64,000 bases of DNA. It comes from Williamsia sp. (lineage in GTDB: Bacteria > Bacteroidota > Bacteroidia > Chitinophagales > Chitinophagaceae). A program made the translations under genes and the position numbers. The notes beneath the pieces are model-generated. The model made no database searches and was not told the DNA's origin. It was given only the letters and a program-made list of their open reading frames with translations. This document shows positions 26,433 through 35,851 of the stretch, one piece after another. The stretch is from positions 1-64,000 of the forward strand of contig JADCRZ010000021.1 in NCBI GenBank assembly GCA_015069695.1, in the 5' to 3' direction. The stretch's first letter is position 1. Every line of letters begins with the position of its first letter.

Positions 26433-27335
26433 GTGGAAATCTTATCAGTCCAGAACATTCATAAATCATACGGCGCTATCAAAGCGTTGAAAGGTGTTTC
26501 CTTTGCCGTGCCGGAAGGTGCCGTCTTTGGCATATTGGGACCGAATGGCAGCGGCAAAACAACCCTCCTGGGGATTGTTATGAATGTACTGATAGCCAAC
26601 GGGGGCAATTATCTGTGGTTCGGGCAGGAAGCGGCTGATGAGCAGCGCAAGAAGATCGGAACCCTGCTGGAAACCCCCAATTTCTACCATTATCTGTCCG
26701 GAAAACAGAATCTTGCTATCACGGCAGCCATCCAGGGCCATTCGCCGGCAGGCATTGATGCGGTGCTGCAAAAGGTCAATCTGTATGAGCGCCGCGATTC
26801 AAGATTCAGCACCTACTCTCTTGGCATGAAGCAAAGGCTGGCACTGGCAGCTGCCCTGCTGGGTGACCCGTCCGTGCTGGTGCTTGATGAACCAACCAAC
26901 GGACTAGACCCGGTAGGGATAGCCGAAACCCGGGAGCTGATCAAGCTGCTGGCAAGCGAAGGAAAAACGATTATCCTGGCCAGTCACCTGCTGGACGAAG
27001 TAGAAAAGGTTTGCACCCATGTAGCCATCCTGCAGCGAGGCGATCTGATCACTTACGGACATGTGGATGAGGTACTCAAAAATGAAGACATTGTTGAAAT
27101 AAGCGCTTCCGACAACGACACACTGGAAAGAATCATAAAAGAATACAGTGCACAATACACGCTGAAACGGGATGGCAACTATGTCCAGCTGTTCTTTCAA
27201 CCCGGTACGGCAAATCTTGACCAGATCAACCGGTTTTGCTTTGAAAGAGGTATTGTGCTGAATCACCTGCGGCTGAAAAAGAAAAGCCTGGAATCTAAGT
27301 TCTTCGAGCTTACACATGGCAGCAGCGTAAACTAA
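26433..27335 (+). CDS. ABC transporter ATP-binding protein
   Basis: This 300-residue ATPase of the BcrA/drug-and-antibiotic type energises the permease encoded 27 bp downstream. The Walker A motif is GPNGSGKT (36-43) and Walker B is VLVLDEP (148-154). The signature is the degenerate YSLGMKQR (128-135), usual in this subgroup. The switch His is in LASHLLDEV. A C-terminal domain of about 80 residues follows the ATPase. The start is GTG 26433; there is no in-frame ATG before the conserved QNIHKSYG. It is probably an exporter, but the substrate is unknown. Confidence 0.85.
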   Translation: MEILSVQNIHKSYGAIKALKGVSFAVPEGAVFGILGPNGSGKTTLLGIVMNVLIANGGNYLWFGQEAADEQRKKIGTLLETPNFYHYLSGKQNLAITAAIQGHSPAGIDAVLQKVNLYERRDSRFSTYSLGMKQRLALAAALLGDPSVLVLDEPTNGLDPVGIAETRELIKLLASEGKTIILASHLLDEVEKVCTHVAILQRGDLITYGHVDEVLKNEDIVEISASDNDTLERIIKEYSAQYTLKRDGNYVQLFFQPGTANLDQINRFCFERGIVLNHLRLKKKSLESKFFELTHGSSVN

Positions 27336-27362
27336 CTATTATTATCCTTCCAATCTTTTTAC

Positions 27363-28175
27363 ATGTTTCACCTCCTGAAGATCGAATGGCTGAAAGTTAA
27401 AAATTACCGTACATTCTGGATCCTGCTTGCATTGGTCCTTATCAGCATACCTGCCCTGAATTACATGATCTTTGATCTGACTGACAATTCATTTGGCCAG
27501 AACGGCAAGCAAGTACAGCGGATGTTGCTGGGCCGTCCGTTCAGCTTTCCGCTGGTATGGCAAACAACTGGTTGGCTGTCGAGCCTGGTGCTGTTTATTC
27601 CGTCCTTGTTGATCATCACCTTAACCACCAATGAGTTCACTTACAAAACACACCGGCAGAACATCATCAACGGATTAAGCAGGGTTCAGTTTATCTCGGT
27701 GAAGATGGTTGAAGTATTGCTGCTTGCGCTGCTTACAACCATCCTGGTATTTATTTCCGCATTCTGGATCGGCCATGTGGCCGCTGAACCAACTGAAACC
27801 GTACGGCAGTTTGCCAATACAAAGCAGCTGGGCTATTTTTTTGTGGAAGCCCTGAGTTATATTATGTTTTCTTTTCTTCTGAGCGTGATGATCAAGCGGG
27901 CCGGTTTGGTAATGGGGTTGTTTTTTCTGTACAGCATGATCGGGGAGCAGATTGCAGTCGTCGTGATGATGAGGTTTGCCAATGACATTGGGCGTTTTCT
28001 TCCGCTTGAAACCAGTGACCGGCTGATCCTCAATCCATTCTCCCGGTTGATCAGCACACCGGAAGCGATCAAAAAATGGCAGAACGAATTTGTCTTCACA
28101 TTTTCCAGGTCTATCGCGTATGTATTACTTTATGCATTTATTTGCATTTGGTATTTCAGAAAAAGAGATCTTTAG
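27363..28175 (+). CDS. ABC-2-type membrane permease
   Basis: This 270-residue permease has six predicted membrane segments (first at about 19-37). The N-terminal MFHLLKIEWLKVKNYRTFW is typical of ABC-2 permeases, as is the cytoplasmic EFTYKTHRQNIINGLSR near 92-108. It pairs with the upstream ATPase. The next gene starts 3 bp after its stop, so the three genes form one operon. Confidence 0.82.
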   Translation: MFHLLKIEWLKVKNYRTFWILLALVLISIPALNYMIFDLTDNSFGQNGKQVQRMLLGRPFSFPLVWQTTGWLSSLVLFIPSLLIITLTTNEFTYKTHRQNIINGLSRVQFISVKMVEVLLLALLTTILVFISAFWIGHVAAEPTETVRQFANTKQLGYFFVEALSYIMFSFLLSVMIKRAGLVMGLFFLYSMIGEQIAVVVMMRFANDIGRFLPLETSDRLILNPFSRLISTPEAIKKWQNEFVFTFSRSIAYVLLYAFICIWYFRKRDL

Positions 28176-28178
28176 GGA

Positions 28179-28700
28179 ATGATGAAATTCGTTGTCTCTC
28201 TCTTGCTGGTGGCCGCTCTCCTGCCTGTTCAGGCACAAAACCAGCGCAGTGTGATCAAAGGGCAGGCGCTGGAGATGGCCCGGGCCCTGCTGAAAAAAGA
28301 CTTTCCTGCTTTCAGCAAATTTGTACATCCCAAGCTGGTTGCAGCTGCCGGGGGCACCAATAAACTGGTTGAACGCCTCGACTCGGCGAATGCACTCGCA
28401 AAACAATTTGGCGCTGAAATCAAAAAGATCCATATCGGCGATCCCAAAGAACCAATTGCCTACAAAAACACCTTACAAACCACCCTTCCGCAATCTTCCG
28501 AAATGGCAACTCCCATGGGAAATGTTGTTTTGGAAACGACGCTGATCGCACTGTCTGCAGATGGCGGAAAAAACTGGCAGTTCCTGGATACTTCTGTATT
28601 TAGCGTCAAAGAAATCAAAAGATCAGTACCAGAGTTAAGTCCTGATCTCGTTATTCCGCCGCAGAAGCCACCGAAGATCATACCAAACCAGCAACAATAA
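28179..28700 (+). CDS. Secreted protein of unknown function linked to the ABC transporter
   Basis: This is a 173-residue protein with a clear signal peptide (1-19, ending in VQAQ). The mature part begins with a helix (GQALEMARALLKKDFPAFSK) and ends with a proline-rich tail (PPQKPPKIIP). The fold hints at a small NTF2-like domain, but I recognise no family. Translational proximity (3 bp) to the permease gene suggests a common transcript. A role with the transporter is possible but unproven. Confidence 0.55.
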   Translation: MMKFVVSLLLVAALLPVQAQNQRSVIKGQALEMARALLKKDFPAFSKFVHPKLVAAAGGTNKLVERLDSANALAKQFGAEIKKIHIGDPKEPIAYKNTLQTTLPQSSEMATPMGNVVLETTLIALSADGGKNWQFLDTSVFSVKEIKRSVPELSPDLVIPPQKPPKIIPNQQQ

Positions 28701-28769
28701 TTTAAACGAAGGTGGCAGCACGTAGGCTCTTTTGAGTAGCCCAGGGCTACAGGCATCTACCTGGCTTCT

Positions 28770-29702
28770 TTACTTCTTTTTGATCAAGTCATCTATCGCC
28801 CCTTCCAGGGTTGGAAACTTAAAATTGTAACCGGCTTTTCTGATCTTATCGCAGCACACCGTGGTGCTTTTCAGAACTTCGGTACTCATTTCACCCAGGG
28901 CGGTTTCCAGCAGAAAGCCGGGCACATGGGCCGAGACATAAAATTTTCCCTTCATAGTTTTGGCCAGGTGGAGGGTCAGCTCTTTGTTGCTCACCGGTTT
29001 GGGCGCCACTGCATTGTAAGGGCCATGCAGGTTTTCCTGTTCAATGGCGGCCAGGTACATCTGGCAAATATCATCTACATGGATCCAGCTCATTATTTGC
29101 TTGCCGTTTCCCAATATGCCGGCAAGGCCAAAATAAACAGGCTTTTTAAAAGCAGCCAGCACACCTCCGCTATTGTCGAGCACCAGCCCGGTTCGCAGGA
29201 TCACCAATCGTATATCCAGGCCCGTTACAGGCTGGATGCTATCTTCCCACAACTTGCAGGTATGGCCTAAAAACCCCTCATCAGGCGGATCGGTTTCAAC
29301 AAAAGGGTGCGGATTGGGTATACGCGGATCTTCTCCATACCAGCCGATGGCAGAAGCACTGATCAAGGCCCTGACCTTGTTGCCGTTTTCTGTAAGCCCC
29401 TTGATGAGCAGCGCACTGCTTTGTATCCTGCTGGAAACAATTTCTTCCTTGCGTTTTTTTGTCCACCGCTTCTCCCCTACGTTGGCGCCTGCAAGGTGAA
29501 CGATATAATCTGCCTGCAGAATCGCATCTTTATCGATGGTTTGCTGCTCTATATCCCACAGCGCGTAACGCAATGGCGGGTTTGCTTTCTCCGTAGGTAA
29601 CTCGCGGGTAAGAACGATCACCTGGTATCCTTTGCTGATCAGGTGCCGGGTGAGCTGCCGGCCAATCAAGCCTGTACCTCCCGTAATAAGAACTGTTTGC
29701 AT
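28770..29702 (-). CDS. TIGR01777-family NAD(P)-dependent epimerase-like protein
   Basis: This 310-residue extended SDR of the YfcH/SulA-like TIGR01777 group has a nucleotide motif GGTGLIGRQL near 7-16, IVHLAGANVGEKRW near 77-90, SASAIGWYG with the catalytic-type Tyr, and a C-terminal DUF1731 segment (LKSTTVCCDKIRKAGY, FPTLEGAIDDL). The substrate is unknown; proposals include nucleotide-sugar chemistry. Start ATG 29702 fits the family; a longer frame would begin inside ftsZ. It lies downstream of the ftsZ terminator. Confidence 0.85.
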   Translation of the reverse strand: MQTVLITGGTGLIGRQLTRHLISKGYQVIVLTRELPTEKANPPLRYALWDIEQQTIDKDAILQADYIVHLAGANVGEKRWTKKRKEEIVSSRIQSSALLIKGLTENGNKVRALISASAIGWYGEDPRIPNPHPFVETDPPDEGFLGHTCKLWEDSIQPVTGLDIRLVILRTGLVLDNSGGVLAAFKKPVYFGLAGILGNGKQIMSWIHVDDICQMYLAAIEQENLHGPYNAVAPKPVSNKELTLHLAKTMKGKFYVSAHVPGFLLETALGEMSTEVLKSTTVCCDKIRKAGYNFKFPTLEGAIDDLIKKK

Positions 29703-29722
29703 GAAATGATGCTTTATGGTAG

Positions 29723-29748
29723 AAAAAACCCTCCGGAGAACCGGAGGG
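29723..29748 (-). terminator. Intrinsic terminator of the mraZ-ftsZ cluster
   Basis: On the minus strand an 8-bp perfect GC-rich stem, CCCTCCGG/CCGGAGGG, with a 4-nt loop is followed by six U residues (29728-29723). It lies 47 bp past the ftsZ stop and ends the division and cell-wall cluster. Confidence 0.85.
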
Positions 29749-29794
29749 CTAACAACTAAAAACAATAAATGTTGTACACGGGCTTTGTCAGGCA

Positions 29795-31681
29795 TCAATC
29801 CGGTTTCTTTCCGTCCAGAAAAGTGTTGATGGTACTGATCTGCGACTTGTTGTTGCCATCAGCTTTGACCGTGTAGTTACTGTAAAAATTTTCGGCGCTG
29901 CTCACCGTATTATACAATTCAAGGTTGCGGCGGATATAGGCCGGTACCGATTCAAATTCTGTGCTTGCATCTGCCCCGTTGATGTTAAACGAAAGATTGC
30001 GGAGCTTTTGGATGCGCTCGGAAGCGCGTCTTTTCTGCTCTTCTATCTCATCAATCGGCAGCTCGTTCTGCAACGTGTTTTCCTGCAGGTTAAGTACTTC
30101 TTTTATTTCTTCAGCAGGCAGGTCTTCTTCCTTGATCACCAGCTGCATTTCAAAAGGAATATCCTCGTTGTGCTGTTCTTCCAGCTTGTTGTTGCGGACA
30201 GCCTTTTTGTTCTTCAATGCATCATCGCCGGATACCGGCATGGCAGGTTTTTCAAACTGCACGGGTTGCTTTTCATGGACAATAGAAACAGATATTGCCC
30301 CGGCGTTTGTTTGCTCCGCAGAAAGCGGTTTTGGGTGTTCGGCTACCACCTGCACTTTCGGGGTGCTGGTAATTTCCTTTCCATCTCCGTTCAGCTCAAA
30401 TTTTTCGGGCGTATCCTTTTTTTCAACGATGTGGTTTACCGGGCGCTGGTTGTTGAATATCACCACGGGAGAAACCTGGGGAGCTGGTTCCAGCTCGGTT
30501 AGCGTAGGCATATAAGCCTGGTTGGTAACCGGCTCATCTTCCCTGTTTGGCTGCACGTCTGCTTTTTTATCCTTGTCGGTCAGGTCAACTATGGACGGAG
30601 AAGCGGGTGCGCTCTGCCTGGCAGTATTTTCACTTGCCGGGTCAGAGAGGCTCATCACAATCTTTTCGTCTTTTACCGGTTCAGGTTTTTTCTCTTCTTT
30701 TTTGTAGAAGGGGCTTTTGTGTTCAAAGCCGGTCGCGATCAGGGTGATACCGATCTTCTCTCCCAGGCCATTGTCGTAACCCAAACCAAGAATGACATCG
30801 GTGTCCTCACCGGCGTGCTGCAGCAGATAGGTTTGGATGATTTCTACTTCATCCATGGTAAATTCGTTTTCCCCTTCTGCCGAATTGATGTTGATCAGGA
30901 TCCACTTGGCGCCCCTGATGTCGTTGTCGTTGAGCAGGGGTGAGTTCAGGGCTTCTTCGATGGCTCGCTGTGCCCGGTTCTCTCCTTCTACGGATGCGCT
31001 TCCCAGGATGGCTACGCCGCCGTTGCGCATAACAGTACAAACATCGGCAAAGTCGACATTGATTTGTCCGGTGCTGTTGATCACGTCGGTAATGCATTTG
31101 GCTGCTGTGGCCAGTACATTATCGGCTTTGGCAAAAGCATCCTTCATTTTTAAATTCCCGAATTGGTGCCGCAGCTTGTCGTTGCTGATCACCAGCAGCG
31201 TGTCTACATATCTCTTGAGCTGTTCAATGCCTGCTTCAGCCTGTTGCTGGCGTTTTTTTCCTTCGTAAGAAAAAGGCGTGGTAACAATACCGACGGTAAG
31301 AATGCCCAGGTCTTTGCAGACAGAAGAGATGATGGGTGCGCCTCCTGTTCCGGTTCCGCCGCCCATGCCTGCTGTAATAAAAGCCATCTTGGTATTTACT
31401 TCCAGGATGCGCTTTACTTCTTCGAGGCTTTCTTCTGTTGCCTGCTTGCCGATCTCCGGATTGGCACCGGCACCCAGGCCCTGGGTCAGGTGCGGCCCCA
31501 GCTGTACCTTGTTAGGAACCTGGCTTTGCGCAATAGATTGCGCATCGGTATTGCATATAATAAAGTTAACGCCTTCAATATTTTGGCTGAACATGTGATT
31601 GACCGCATTGCTGCCACCTCCACCAATTCCGATCACCTTAATGATAGATGATTTTTCCTTTGGCAAATCAAAGTGTATCAT
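29795..31681 (-). CDS. ftsZ: Cell-division tubulin homologue FtsZ
   Basis: FtsZ polymerises with GTP into the Z ring. Here it has 628 residues against about 380 in Escherichia coli. The GTPase core fills the first 320 or so: GIGGGGSNAVNHM, tubulin signature GGGTGTGGAP, and the T7 region with DFADV. A long, acidic and Pro-rich linker follows. A C-terminal-peptide-like motif, ESVPAYIRR, lies at about 577-585 and is followed by 43 more residues. That motif usually binds FtsA and ends the protein. Start ATG 31681 is chosen because the N-terminal MIHFDLPKEK is family-like. Confidence 0.95.
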   Translation of the reverse strand: MIHFDLPKEKSSIIKVIGIGGGGSNAVNHMFSQNIEGVNFIICNTDAQSIAQSQVPNKVQLGPHLTQGLGAGANPEIGKQATEESLEEVKRILEVNTKMAFITAGMGGGTGTGGAPIISSVCKDLGILTVGIVTTPFSYEGKKRQQQAEAGIEQLKRYVDTLLVISNDKLRHQFGNLKMKDAFAKADNVLATAAKCITDVINSTGQINVDFADVCTVMRNGGVAILGSASVEGENRAQRAIEEALNSPLLNDNDIRGAKWILININSAEGENEFTMDEVEIIQTYLLQHAGEDTDVILGLGYDNGLGEKIGITLIATGFEHKSPFYKKEEKKPEPVKDEKIVMSLSDPASENTARQSAPASPSIVDLTDKDKKADVQPNREDEPVTNQAYMPTLTELEPAPQVSPVVIFNNQRPVNHIVEKKDTPEKFELNGDGKEITSTPKVQVVAEHPKPLSAEQTNAGAISVSIVHEKQPVQFEKPAMPVSGDDALKNKKAVRNNKLEEQHNEDIPFEMQLVIKEEDLPAEEIKEVLNLQENTLQNELPIDEIEEQKRRASERIQKLRNLSFNINGADASTEFESVPAYIRRNLELYNTVSSAENFYSNYTVKADGNNKSQISTINTFLDGKKPD

Positions 31682-31777
31682 AGCTTGTGTATTATTTGAC
31701 AACTGGATTGCATGCACGCAGGCGCATACAGCCAGTTAAGAAGTTAAAGATGAATAATAATAATTAAAAAAGCAATT

Positions 31778-33151
31778 TTATAAATGCTGGTCTTCTTCTT
31801 CCTTGAACAGGTCGATGATACCATCTTTAAACTTGCCCCAGAAATCACGCAACCCCTTCCTGTTTCTAACTTTTTCTCTTGTTATTATTTCCTCTTCTGC
31901 TTCCGGCTCATCGATGGGCTCAGCCACTTTCAAAGTTTCCGGTATCTCTACTTTTCTGTGCGTGCTTTCAAATTGCTTTCTGTTGTGTTCAAAATCACTG
32001 TATCCTTTTAAGATCAACCCGATACAGGTGGCGTAAGCAGGTTTGCTCAGCTCTTCGATGTGGCCGCTGGCCAGGTGTTCATTGGGAAGACCGATGCGCG
32101 CATTCAGGCCGGTGACATATTCGGTGAGCTGGATCAGGTGCTTCAGTTGCGAACCACCGCCGGTAAGCACAATGCCGCCGTTGAGCATGCGATTGTCCAG
32201 GCCTACCTGCTTCAGGTGGTAAGAGACAAAGTCCATGATCTCACTCATGCGGGCCTGGATGATGCCGGCCAGGTTTTTTACGCTGATCTCCTTGGCAGGC
32301 ATGCCGCGCAAGCCAGGTATGGTGATGTATGCGTTGGCATTCGCTTCGTTTACAAGAGCAGAGCCAAACTGCACCTTCATTTGTTCAGCCTGTGTTTTCA
32401 GCACCCCCAATCCTGTTTTGATGTCGTTGGTGATGTTTTCACCCCCAAACGGAATAACGGCCGTGTGCTTGAGAATGCTTTCATAAAACACAGCCAGGTC
32501 GGTGGTGCCGCCACCAATGTCTACGATGGCTACGCCTGCCTCCAGGTCTTCGCTGGCCATTACAGCGCTGGCCGAAGCAAGCGGCTGCAGCACCATGTCC
32601 TTTGTAATCAACCCGCTTTTTTCAACGGCCCGGTTGATGTTGCGGATGGCATTCTTGTCGCCTGTAATGATGTGGAAATTGGCCCCGACTTTTACGCCGC
32701 CATACCCGATCGGGTTGGCAATGTTCTGAAAATTGTCAACTGTAAACTCCTGTGGAATCACATCAATAATCTGGTCGCCTGCGGGTATATACGTCTTGTA
32801 CTGGTCAGCGATCAGCTGGTCTACTTCACGCTGCGTAATTTCTTCATTGCTGTCGTGGCGGACGATATCGCCTCTTGTCTGAAGGCTTTTGATATGGTGT
32901 CCGGCTATTCCGACATACACTTCTTTAATGTCTAGGTGGGGGTTGGATGCGAAGCAGTTATTGAGCGCCGCAAGAATTGCCTTAATGGTTTCATCAATGT
33001 TGAGCACCTGTCCGTGTTTAACCCCATTGGAGTTGGAGCGACCAAAGCCCAGGATCTCAACTTTGCCGTGTTCATTTTTTCTACCTGCTATGGCGGCTAT
33101 CTTCGTAGTCCCGATGTCAAGCCCAACGATAACAGGTTGTTCATTGTTCAT
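31778..33151 (-). CDS. ftsA: Actin-like division protein FtsA
   Basis: This 457-residue actin-fold ATPase tethers FtsZ to the membrane. It has VGLDIGTTKIAAIAG at 9-23, DIGGGTTDLAVF near 206 (phosphate-2), and VLTGGGSQLKHL near 337. The last 25 residues (GLRDFWGKFKDGIIDLF) form an amphipathic helix suited to membrane binding. A charged, Glu-rich linker precedes this helix. It lies between ftsQ and ftsZ, 96 bp before the latter. Confidence 0.94.
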   Translation of the reverse strand: MNNEQPVIVGLDIGTTKIAAIAGRKNEHGKVEILGFGRSNSNGVKHGQVLNIDETIKAILAALNNCFASNPHLDIKEVYVGIAGHHIKSLQTRGDIVRHDSNEEITQREVDQLIADQYKTYIPAGDQIIDVIPQEFTVDNFQNIANPIGYGGVKVGANFHIITGDKNAIRNINRAVEKSGLITKDMVLQPLASASAVMASEDLEAGVAIVDIGGGTTDLAVFYESILKHTAVIPFGGENITNDIKTGLGVLKTQAEQMKVQFGSALVNEANANAYITIPGLRGMPAKEISVKNLAGIIQARMSEIMDFVSYHLKQVGLDNRMLNGGIVLTGGGSQLKHLIQLTEYVTGLNARIGLPNEHLASGHIEELSKPAYATCIGLILKGYSDFEHNRKQFESTHRKVEIPETLKVAEPIDEPEAEEEIITREKVRNRKGLRDFWGKFKDGIIDLFKEEEDQHL

Positions 33152-33193
33152 AATATTTTGTTTTAGTTGTTTTAAAATTTCTCTCTGCGGATT

Positions 33194-34303
33194 TTACTGC
33201 AGTTTGGGCATTACGGCTTTTGGTTTTTCACGGGTTGAATTCTCTTTCGGTTTGGTTGCACGGGGTACAGGATTTACTTCCTTCTTTTTGGTTGCTGCAG
33301 GTTGTTTGGGGGCAGCAGCCTTTTTCCCGGGATCTTTTGGCTTGGGTGAAGACCGGATTATGTCTACCCTGCTTTGAGCAGGCCGGTCCGTCAGGGAATC
33401 ACCGGCTTGTTTCTTGTCAATGCTTTCTACTGGTATTGATTCAGCGGGGATCGAGTCGGTGAGCACCTTTTTAGATTCTTCAATCAGCTTTTGGATGTTT
33501 TTCAATGCCTGCAGCGAATCAATGCGGCTCACGAGGGTCTTTTTGGTACCGATCACCTGGTTATTGTATTCCACGCTGATGGTGCTGTACCGGTTAAAGC
33601 CATAATTTCTTAGGACCGTTTTATAGAACAAAGCCAGGCGGTTGAACTTGCCCGTATAATCCTCTCCGTCCCCAAACCTGATCAGGTGGCTGCCAAACGT
33701 AGGAACCATCTCAAATTGTCTCAAAGGAGTGATATCTACCTGCGCGATCTGTGCTTTCCAGAACGAATCCTGCAGAATGTACTGGCTCACATGACTGATC
33801 TGCCGGAGCAACACACTGTCACCTTTGCCTGTTGTGGGGAAGCCGGTAAAAACAGGCAGCTGCACCACAAAGCGTTTGTTGCCGGGAGGGATCAGGGCGC
33901 CGGAACTATCTATATAGAATGACTGTCCTTCTTCATTGAACACACGGCCTACCGGCTCTCTCTCCAGGATCAATACATGGAGCACAAAGTTGTTGTCGAA
34001 GAACAACCTGGCTTCTTTTACCCAAACATTTTTTTCCAGCAAGGTTTGTAGATGCTGCAAATCGCAGGCAGCGATAGATTTCCCGACCGGATGGTTGATG
34101 CCATTCTGGGAGATAAGCTCAATGATATCGTGGTTGTTCAAAAACATAAACCGGTTTGCACCTTGTATGCTGATCTTTACCTGCTGGCAGGTTTTGTGGT
34201 TTTTTATGTCGATGGCAGCTGCGAGCAATACAGTAACACCTGATGCCAGCAGCACCCAGACAAGGTTGATCAAGAATCGTGTTATTTTCCGCTTTATCTT
34301 CAT
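33194..34303 (-). CDS. ftsQ: Division protein FtsQ
   Basis: This 369-residue bitopic protein has a cytoplasmic basic start, a membrane helix at about 10-30, a POTRA domain (about 40-110, with VKISIQGANRFMFLNNHDI) and an FtsQ beta domain (SHLIRFGDGEDYTGKFNRL near 210). The C-terminal 80 residues are low-complexity, rich in Lys, Pro and Ala, and are absent from enteric FtsQ. It recruits FtsL and later proteins to the septum. The gene is 44 bp downstream of murC. Confidence 0.88.
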   Translation of the reverse strand: MKIKRKITRFLINLVWVLLASGVTVLLAAAIDIKNHKTCQQVKISIQGANRFMFLNNHDIIELISQNGINHPVGKSIAACDLQHLQTLLEKNVWVKEARLFFDNNFVLHVLILEREPVGRVFNEEGQSFYIDSSGALIPPGNKRFVVQLPVFTGFPTTGKGDSVLLRQISHVSQYILQDSFWKAQIAQVDITPLRQFEMVPTFGSHLIRFGDGEDYTGKFNRLALFYKTVLRNYGFNRYSTISVEYNNQVIGTKKTLVSRIDSLQALKNIQKLIEESKKVLTDSIPAESIPVESIDKKQAGDSLTDRPAQSRVDIIRSSPKPKDPGKKAAAPKQPAATKKKEVNPVPRATKPKENSTREKPKAVMPKLQ

Positions 34304-34347
34304 TGCCGGATAATAAAATCCCTTCCGGTATATTTAAAGCAGTTATC

Positions 34348-35736
34348 CTAAACTGCCTGTGTTATCAAATCTTTCAACGGCTTGACCAGTGCATCAATGT
34401 CACCCGCTCCTGCTGTAATCAGTACTTCGCCCGCTGTGCCATCAAGCTGGGGGAGATACTGATCCTTTATATAGTTGATCAACTCCTGTCTTGTCATGAT
34501 CTGTTTACGCGCCCGTTTTATCTTTTCAAAAATCAGCCCGCTGCTCACGCCTTCCACCGGCAGTTCTCTTGCCGGGTAAAGGGGGAGCAAAATTAGCTGA
34601 TCTGCGCTTTCCAAACTCATTGCAAATTCATCTGCGAAATCTTTTGTTCTGCTGTAGAGATGAGGCTGGAATATGATCGTACATTTCCTGCCCGGAAAAA
34701 GCGTTTTGACGCTCTTCAGCAAGGCGTTCAGCTCTTCCGGATGGTGTGCATAATCATCAATATACACCAGCTTGTCGCTCATTACAATGTATTCAAACCG
34801 CCTTTTTACCCCTTTAAAGCCTGCGAGGGCCTTCCTGATTGCCTCGTTTTCTATACCAAGTGCGTGGGCCACAGCTGTTGCAGCAATTGCATTCTCCACA
34901 TTGTGCATACCTCCCATGGGCAGTTCAACCTGGCTCAACAAGTTGTCGCTCATCACCACATCAAACTCGTATCCTCCTTGCCTGATGCGGATATTGGCGC
35001 CCCGCACGCTTGCAGCATCATTTTGCAAACTATAGCTAAGATGCCGCTGGCTGCCTGTTTCATAAGGCTGCTTCAATCCGTGCTTCGTCAGCAGCAGTCC
35101 GCCCGGTTTTACCTTTTGCATAAAATCAACAAAGGCATGCTGAAGGGCTTCTTCCGTACCGTAGATGTCCAGATGGTCTGCATCCATGGCACTTACAAGA
35201 GCGATGTCGGGGTTCAGGCGCAAAAAACTCCGGTCATATTCATCCGCCTCGATCACACAAACATTGCGTTCATGGCTCCAGAAATTGGTTCCATAATTAG
35301 CCGAGATGCCTCCCAAAAAAGCATTGCAACCATACCCACTGTCGCGCAGCACATGGGCGATCATGGTAGAGATGGTCGTTTTGCCATGCGTACCGGCTAC
35401 ACAGATATTGAATGATCCTGCGCTGATGATCTCCAGCACTTCGCTTCTTTTGAGTACAGGATAGCCATGCCGGCGATAGTATGCGAGCTGTCTATTTGTG
35501 GCAGGTATGGCTGGTGTATATACAACCAGTTGCACCTCCTTTGGCAGCTCGTCCAGCTCTTCGGTAAAACAGATCCTGATGCCTGATTGTGCCAGTGCGG
35601 TGGTTAATGGCGTAGCGGTTTTGTCGTACCCTTCTACTTCAACGCCGCGTGCATGGAAATACCTGGCCAGCGCGCTCATACCGATTCCACCAATGCCGAT
35701 GAAATAAATTTTATGTATATCGCTCAGCTGTATCAA
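34348..35736 (-). CDS. murC: UDP-N-acetylmuramate-L-alanine ligase
   Basis: MurC adds L-alanine to UDP-MurNAc in the cytoplasm. It has 462 residues. The N-terminal UDP-binding motif is IGIGGIGMSALA (about 13-24), the ATP-binding motif GTHGKTT is at 115-121, DADHLDIYG is near 191, and DDYAHHPEEL is near 322. All three Mur-ligase domains are present. It lies between murG (115-bp gap, the largest within the cluster) and ftsQ. Confidence 0.95.
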   Translation of the reverse strand: MIQLSDIHKIYFIGIGGIGMSALARYFHARGVEVEGYDKTATPLTTALAQSGIRICFTEELDELPKEVQLVVYTPAIPATNRQLAYYRRHGYPVLKRSEVLEIISAGSFNICVAGTHGKTTISTMIAHVLRDSGYGCNAFLGGISANYGTNFWSHERNVCVIEADEYDRSFLRLNPDIALVSAMDADHLDIYGTEEALQHAFVDFMQKVKPGGLLLTKHGLKQPYETGSQRHLSYSLQNDAASVRGANIRIRQGGYEFDVVMSDNLLSQVELPMGGMHNVENAIAATAVAHALGIENEAIRKALAGFKGVKRRFEYIVMSDKLVYIDDYAHHPEELNALLKSVKTLFPGRKCTIIFQPHLYSRTKDFADEFAMSLESADQLILLPLYPARELPVEGVSSGLIFEKIKRARKQIMTRQELINYIKDQYLPQLDGTAGEVLITAGAGDIDALVKPLKDLITQAV

Positions 35737-35851
35737 AGTACTCAGGCCGTTTCTAAATTGTTGAACAATCAGTTTTACTTAGTCGAAAAGTTTAGCATGC
35801 CGCTACACGTCATCCTGCATAAATTCTACGGTCATACAAACAACATCGCTG

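Noticed and set aside
28736-28750. Hairpin GTAGCC/GGCTAC between convergent genes as a terminator
   Set aside because: The stem is only 6 bp and no U run follows on either strand.
32060-32935. 291-residue open frame antisense to ftsA
   Set aside because: Shadow of ftsA; the FtsA frame has clear actin-fold motifs and the antisense frame has none.
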